Of a DNA stretch of 64,000 nucleotides, positions 59,747 to 64,000 are shown piece after piece. The stretch is from NCBI GenBank assembly GCA_003952965.2, contig CM025855.1:27848907-27912906 (forward strand). Direction: 5' to 3'. The stretch's first letter is position 1. Every line of letters begins with the position of its first letter. The translations under genes and the position numbers were made by a program. Source of the DNA: Morella rubra. Its lineage: Eukaryota; Streptophyta; Magnoliopsida; Fagales; Myricaceae. The notes beneath the pieces are model-generated. The model worked only from the letters and a program-made list of their open reading frames with translations. It was not told where the DNA came from and made no database searches.

Positions 59747-61270
59747 ATGAGCACCGAACTCACCAACACCGATGGCGGCGTTCAGGTACACCTGACCCAG
59801 AGGTTGCCAGACTTCCTTCAGAGAGTGAATCTCAAGTACGTGAAACTGGGCTACCATTACTTGGTGTCTCACATTTCGACCCTCTTTTTGGTCCCTCTCA
59901 TGGCCGTCATTATCGTCCAAGCCTCGCAGCTCAACTCGGACGATATCCACCAACTCTGGCTCCATCTCCATTATAACCTCGTCAGCCTCGTAGTATTCTC
60001 CGTTGTTTTCGTACTCGGATCCACCGTCTACATCATGACCCGTCCGAGATCCGTCTACCTAGTCGACTACTCGTGCTATCGGCCACCGTCGCATCTCCAG
60101 GCCAAGTTCCACAAGTTCATGGAGCACTCCAAGCTCATCGGGGACTTCGACGACTCGGCGTTGGAGTTCCAACGTAAGATTCTTGAACGATCTGGTCTCG
60201 GCGAGGAGACCTACATCCCCGAAGCTTTGCACCGCATTCCTCCTAGGATCTCCATGGTGGCGGCGAGAGAAGAGGCGGAGCAAGCCATGTTTGGAGCCTT
60301 GGATAAATTATTCGCAAGCACCAATGTCAAGCCCAGTGATATCGGTATTCTCGTCGTGAATTGTAGCTTGTTTAATCCAACCCCATCGCTTTCGGCTATG
60401 ATTGTCAACAAGTATAAGCTCAGGGGCAACATCAGGAGCTTCAATTTGGGTGGTATGGGGTGCAGTGCTAGTGTTATAGCCGTTGATCTTGCTAAGGACA
60501 TGTTGCAAGTTCATAGGAACACTTGTGCTGTTGTTGTTAGCACTGAGAACATTACTCAGAACTGGTACTTCGGAAAGAAGAAATCAATGTTGATTCCCAA
60601 TTGCTTGTTTAGAGTTGGCGGTGCTGCAGTTTTGCTATCGAACAAACCAGCCGATAGACGGCGAGCTAAATATAAGCTCGTTCACGTGGTGAGGACTCAT
60701 CGTGGGGCGGACGATACGGCCTATAGGTGCGTTTACCAGGAGCAGGATGAGGCTGGGATAACCGGGGTTTCCTTATCTAAGGATCTCATGGCAATTGCTG
60801 GTGGAGCTCTTAAGACTAATATCACAACTTTGGGTCCCCTCGTGCTTCCCATAAGCGAGCAGCTTATTTTCTTCGCTACATTGGTGGCCAAGAAATTGCT
60901 CAACGCCAAAGTGAAGCCTTATATACCGGATTTCAAGCTCGCTTTTGATCATTTTTGCATACACGCTGGTGGGAGGGCTGTGATTGATGAGCTTGAGAAG
61001 AACTTGCAGCTTCTCCCGGTCCATGTCGAAGCGTCTAGGATGACTCTGCACCGGTTTGGTAACATTTCATCCAGTTCGATTTGGTATGAGCTGGCTTACA
61101 TAGAAGCGAAGGGAAGGATGAGAAAGAGAAACCGTGTGTGGCAGATTGCATTTGGCAGTGGTTTCAAATGTAACAGTGCAGTTTGGGTGGCCCTCCGGAA
61201 TGTGAAACCCTCTCCTAATAGTCCCTGGGAAGATTGTATCGATAGGTATCCAGTGGAGATAGTTGCATAG
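59747..61270 (+). CDS. 3-ketoacyl-CoA synthase, KCS4-like
   Basis: Endoplasmic-reticulum condensing enzyme that joins malonyl-CoA to a long-chain acyl-CoA, the first and rate-limiting step of very-long-chain fatty acid elongation for waxes, suberin and sphingolipids. Intronless, 507 residues, normal for the family. The first ATG (59747) is used; the open frame upstream has none. Two N-terminal membrane segments lie at about 45-62 and 82-102, after [17 protein letters not shown]. The FAE1/CUT1 and ACP-synthase C-terminal domains follow, with [20 protein letters not shown] and [20 protein letters not shown]. The catalytic Cys239 sits in [10 protein letters not shown], His406 in [10 protein letters not shown] and Asn439 in RFGNISSSS. 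Their spacing (167 and 33) fits FAE1. Closest remembered match is Arabidopsis KCS4, then KCS9/KCS17. Substrate chain length cannot be read from the sequence. Confidence 0.96.
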   Translation: MSTELTNTDGGVQVHLTQRLPDFLQRVNLKYVKLGYHYLVSHISTLFLVPLMAVIIVQASQLNSDDIHQLWLHLHYNLVSLVVFSVVFVLGSTVYIMTRPRSVYLVDYSCYRPPSHLQAKFHKFMEHSKLIGDFDDSALEFQRKILERSGLGEETYIPEALHRIPPRISMVAAREEAEQAMFGALDKLFASTNVKPSDIGILVVNCSLFNPTPSLSAMIVNKYKLRGNIRSFNLGGMGCSASVIAVDLAKDMLQVHRNTCAVVVSTENITQNWYFGKKKSMLIPNCLFRVGGAAVLLSNKPADRRRAKYKLVHVVRTHRGADDTAYRCVYQEQDEAGITGVSLSKDLMAIAGGALKTNITTLGPLVLPISEQLIFFATLVAKKLLNAKVKPYIPDFKLAFDHFCIHAGGRAVIDELEKNLQLLPVHVEASRMTLHRFGNISSSSIWYELAYIEAKGRMRKRNRVWQIAFGSGFKCNSAVWVALRNVKPSPNSPWEDCIDRYPVEIVA

Positions 61271-62190
61271 GCTCGGCTATGGTTAGAGCCTCTTAATTTA
61301 GAAGAAGAAGGGGATACCTTGAATAGTTTGAACGAGGAAATTATCTAGTTCTTATGTCCTCTCTTTTCACTTTCTATGTTTAAATTTAAGACCGTGGTAT
61401 GTGTTAATTGGGCTTGGAAACTACTGTGTGTCTGGTTATGTTTATACTGTGATATATATTCTACTTCTTAATTTCGTGAACGTTTTCTATTTGTATTTTC
61501 ACGTTTTGTGAAACTGGATGCTGAGTGCGGTAGTCTTTTGATTCATATGGAGTGTGCACTCCTTGAAGCCATATTTCAAATCCAGATATCAATGGAACTT
61601 ATTTCGTTTTGTTTTTAATATGATTTGAATGCATAAATTTCCAATTCAACTGCAAAGCATGTCAGTAACTCTCATCTGTTCATTGCATCTTTTTCAGCAA
61701 GTTAAATCTGTTCTATTCTGTCCTTGCTAAACGTTTTTCCGTCCTAGCGGAAACCCGGTCCCCCCGCCCGCCCGCCCGTCCCCCCCCCCTTTCTTTTTTT
61801 TTTTAACTGACGAGGAACTCATCCTTGTTGGGTAAACCCCTGGCGAGTGGGGCGCACCTAACCCTACTGCGTCAGTTGAGACGGAGTTTAATCCCAGACT
61901 GGTTTGGAACTTGGAATGAGTTTGGTTATTATTGTACTTAGCATGCTGAGTAACGACTGAAATTAAAAACTGGAAATCAAAAACTGGAAATCTGACTGTT
62001 GTAGTTAAACATATCATTTAAAATATTCAAAATATTTTAATTGATGTAGCGCGATCTGGACCATTGAATTTTAAAGATTTTAATCTTAGTCATCGCTCAG
62101 CATGCTTAACACAATAACCAGACTCACCTGGAATCAGAACACATTTCTCAGGCCGAAACCCAGCTGGGCTACCCGTGGGGGTGAGTGGCG
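61271..62190. other. KCS 3' region and short low-complexity DNA
   Basis: The KCS 3'UTR is followed by a C-rich run with CCCGCCCGCCCG (about 61758-61790) and a T run to about 61804. Next is a segment beginning AACTGACGAGGAACTC that looks like the edge of a repeat but was not identified. No gene was seen. Confidence 0.4.
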
Positions 62191-62191
62191 A

Positions 62192-62620
62192 AAACTTTAT
62201 GCATGAAGATTGCTCGGAATCTATGCAGCATCAAGTGTGCTATTTTAACCAATTAGTTGATTGCTTGATCGGCCTGCCTAAAAACTATGCACGAAAATTG
62301 GCCGCTTTGTCGTGGCCAAACATTATGCAGGAGAATTGCTTGGGAATCCGCATCAACATGATGATGTTTGGTCTTGCCCAGTATGTTGATTCCGTGAACA
62401 ACTCGGCCAAACACTATGCACGAGAATTTCCTACTTACTCTGTCCGGATATAACATTATGCAGGAGAATTGCTTGGGAATCCTCATCAACATGATGATGT
62501 TTGGTCTTGCCCAGTATGTTGATTCCGTGAACAACTCGGCCAAACATTATGCACGAGAATCTCCTACTTACTCTGTCCTGATATGACATTGCGCGCAAGA
62601 TTTGCTTGGGAAATCCACCT
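62192..62620. repeat. Tandem array, 133-bp unit, about three copies
   Basis: CATTATGCAGGAGAATTGCT begins at 62321 and again at 62454, exactly 133 bp apart. These two copies are almost identical (CATGATGATGTTTGGTCTTG, TTGATTCCGTGAACAACTCG and so on). A third partial copy starts at 62587 (CATTGCGCGCAAGATTTGCT). A diverged copy precedes them from about 62192 (TTATGCATGAAGATTGCT). Open frames here arise from the repeat. Confidence 0.92.
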
Positions 62621-62972
62621 ATCCGGTATTGTCTACGGTATTGCCTTATATGTTAATTACTTTAACCTATGGATCCGGTACGCATCTGAAGAAACTTTCT
62701 TTCTTTTTACTTGCCTCGGTCACCATTAAGGCTTTAGTCTTCAGGGAACCTGCAAAGTCGTTTGCCATCTCGCTGCGTGTCATAATTTCCCACACAAACA
62801 GTACTTGACAAAATCAATAGAAGAACCCCCAGCTAGCTGCTTGCTGCAATCAATAATAACAGATGTTTCTGATTTGTTATTTATCGAATGGGTTGACAAT
62901 TTGTCTGAAATATTCCTCCACTGCTTCTAGTTGATGTGGAATTAATTGGTCTCTGTCATCTGCCTATAACTA
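62621..62972. other. Intergenic, no gene seen
   Basis: No recognisable coding or RNA feature. The open frame at 62602-62808 has no known domain. Confidence 0.4.
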
Positions 62973-63335
62973 GGCATGTTTGTTTTCACAATTTTTCTAA
63001 AATATAAATGTATTCACAAAATTAACATTCAAAATCTTAAAAATAAACACCAATACATTTTACATAATCTCCAACAAATTTTCATACAAACTTTGATTAC
63101 TTTTTTTTAAAATATTGTAACAAATCTTCTCTCTACTTTTTAACCTAACTCCAATACTTTTTTATTAAAAATTGCACCAAAACCATATCTCTTTACACTT
63201 TTTTACAAACTTCAATAAAAATTAAATATCTTTAAAAACTTTTCACTAACTTTTTACAAAAATCTATAAAACTCTAATCTACGTAAATATTCGTAATCCA
63301 ACCAAAATTCTACAGCTTTTTACAAAACGAACGCC
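62973..63335. repeat. AT-rich MITE-like element with GTTTGTTTT termini
   Basis: Left end GGCATGTTTGTTTTCACA resembles the reverse complement of right end TACAAAACGAACGCC. The interior shares AACAAATTTTCATA, CTTCAATAAA and TATCTTTAAAAA blocks with 6.9-7.1 kb and 11.7 kb. Confidence 0.55.
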
Positions 63336-64000
63336 CCTTAAATTAGGTTTTCTGGATGTAGCAAGTGCATGCGTCGGCTCTATAGCTTCTGCGCCTTCAA
63401 CTTTTAATAGCCTCTGCATTTCTTGCATACAGTTTCAGGCTTTCTTGCATCCATATGTTCTTTCTCTGGAAGGTTGGGTGTCTCTGTTTCTGCAGACTAA
63501 ATCTATTCGCTGTATGCCTAAATTTAGGCATATGGTTGGTATCTTAGGTGTGACTCATGTGAATTAATTAATGCTATCTCCACCTTAAAACCTTTGATCA
63601 GAGTCAACTTGGATTAAAAGAAGAAAAACCTTTCCCTTATTAGCAGGAGGACAAGTTAACTTACTCCTTGATATCTGGGAAAAGATGGGTCCCGAGACCT
63701 ATTAGGGGTGGTTTAACGTCACTTCAACCCAAAAACTTAACAAAGCACAGCAATATCTAAAAGGAAACTAATGGCCTGTTGTCCATTTCAACCCCGATGC
63801 TCCTCCTGCATAATACTTTTTTTCTCTCGTCGCTCCTGCATAATACTTGCTTGAAAAGAAATCGACCTTGAATTCGAAAGACGGACAAGCGTCGGCTTCC
63901 TGATGGTATGCACTTTGAGAAACTTCCTATTACCCCGAAGTTGATGGGGAAGGCCCGCTAACCGCACATGCTTTCTTTCCGTGATGTGTCTGTTCATCTT
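63336..64000. other. Window end, no gene seen
   Basis: CTCCTGCATAATACTT appears twice at about 63805-63849. The minus-strand open frame at 63788-63997 has no recognised domain. A gene beginning beyond the window cannot be excluded. Confidence 0.4.

Noticed and set aside
1-64000. CRISPR arrays, operons or prokaryotic defence systems
   Set aside because: The window is plant nuclear DNA; the tandem repeats lack regular spacers and no associated genes exist.

Overview
The window is nuclear DNA of a flowering plant, most likely a woody dicot. Genes are spliced with short exons and AT-rich GT-AG introns. Intergenic DNA is AT-rich and full of microsatellites, MITE-like elements and decayed transposons. 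Every recognisable product has a plant-type ortholog. There are no operons, CRISPR arrays or prokaryotic features. Exon boundaries were worked out by hand from splice sites, reading phase and remembered family sequence; no alignment was run.

Layout. 624-5762 (+): twelve exons of cytosolic phenylalanyl-tRNA synthetase alpha, entering from before the window and apparently lacking the terminal exon. 8639-9328 (+): mitochondrial ribosomal protein bL27m, with a 5'UTR intron. 11097-14682 (-): an mTERF protein of the MTERF2/EMB2219 type. 15315-15386 (+): tRNA-Gln(CUG). 16399-20971 (-): an LRR receptor kinase with a degenerate DFG motif (At2g16250 type). About 26.2-30.7 kb: a broken hAT transposon (ZMYM1/DUF4371 type), followed at once by a two-exon fragment of a CSP41a-like gene. 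36259-36658 (-): a small NFD6-like protein. 39037-39805 (+): a GRP7/8-type glycine-rich RNA-binding protein. 40-50 kb: gene-poor, with several local tandem duplications and a fragment of an NFD4-like transporter gene. 51200-52207 (+): a RADIALIS-like SANT/MYB protein. 54675-55064 (-): a conserved 93-residue plant protein of unknown function. 59747-61270 (+): an intronless 3-ketoacyl-CoA synthase of the KCS4 type. 62.19-62.62 kb: a tandem array with a 133-bp unit.

The genes share no pathway. They cover translation (PheRS, tRNA-Gln, bL27m), organelle gene expression (bL27m, MTERF2, possibly NFD6), RNA binding (GRP), transcription (RAD-like), signalling (LRR-RLK) and wax/very-long-chain lipid synthesis (KCS). 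From memory, the Arabidopsis counterparts of PheRS-alpha, GRP7/8, RAD-like, MTERF2 and KCS4 also sit close together on duplicated blocks of chromosomes 1, 2 and 4, so this looks like an ancestral gene order. No previously undescribed system was found. The most useful leads are the missing PheRS exon, the captured gene fragments, a retroposed insert with a 17-bp target duplication, the families of small inverted-repeat elements, and an unidentified exon-like ORF at 55.8-56.1 kb.
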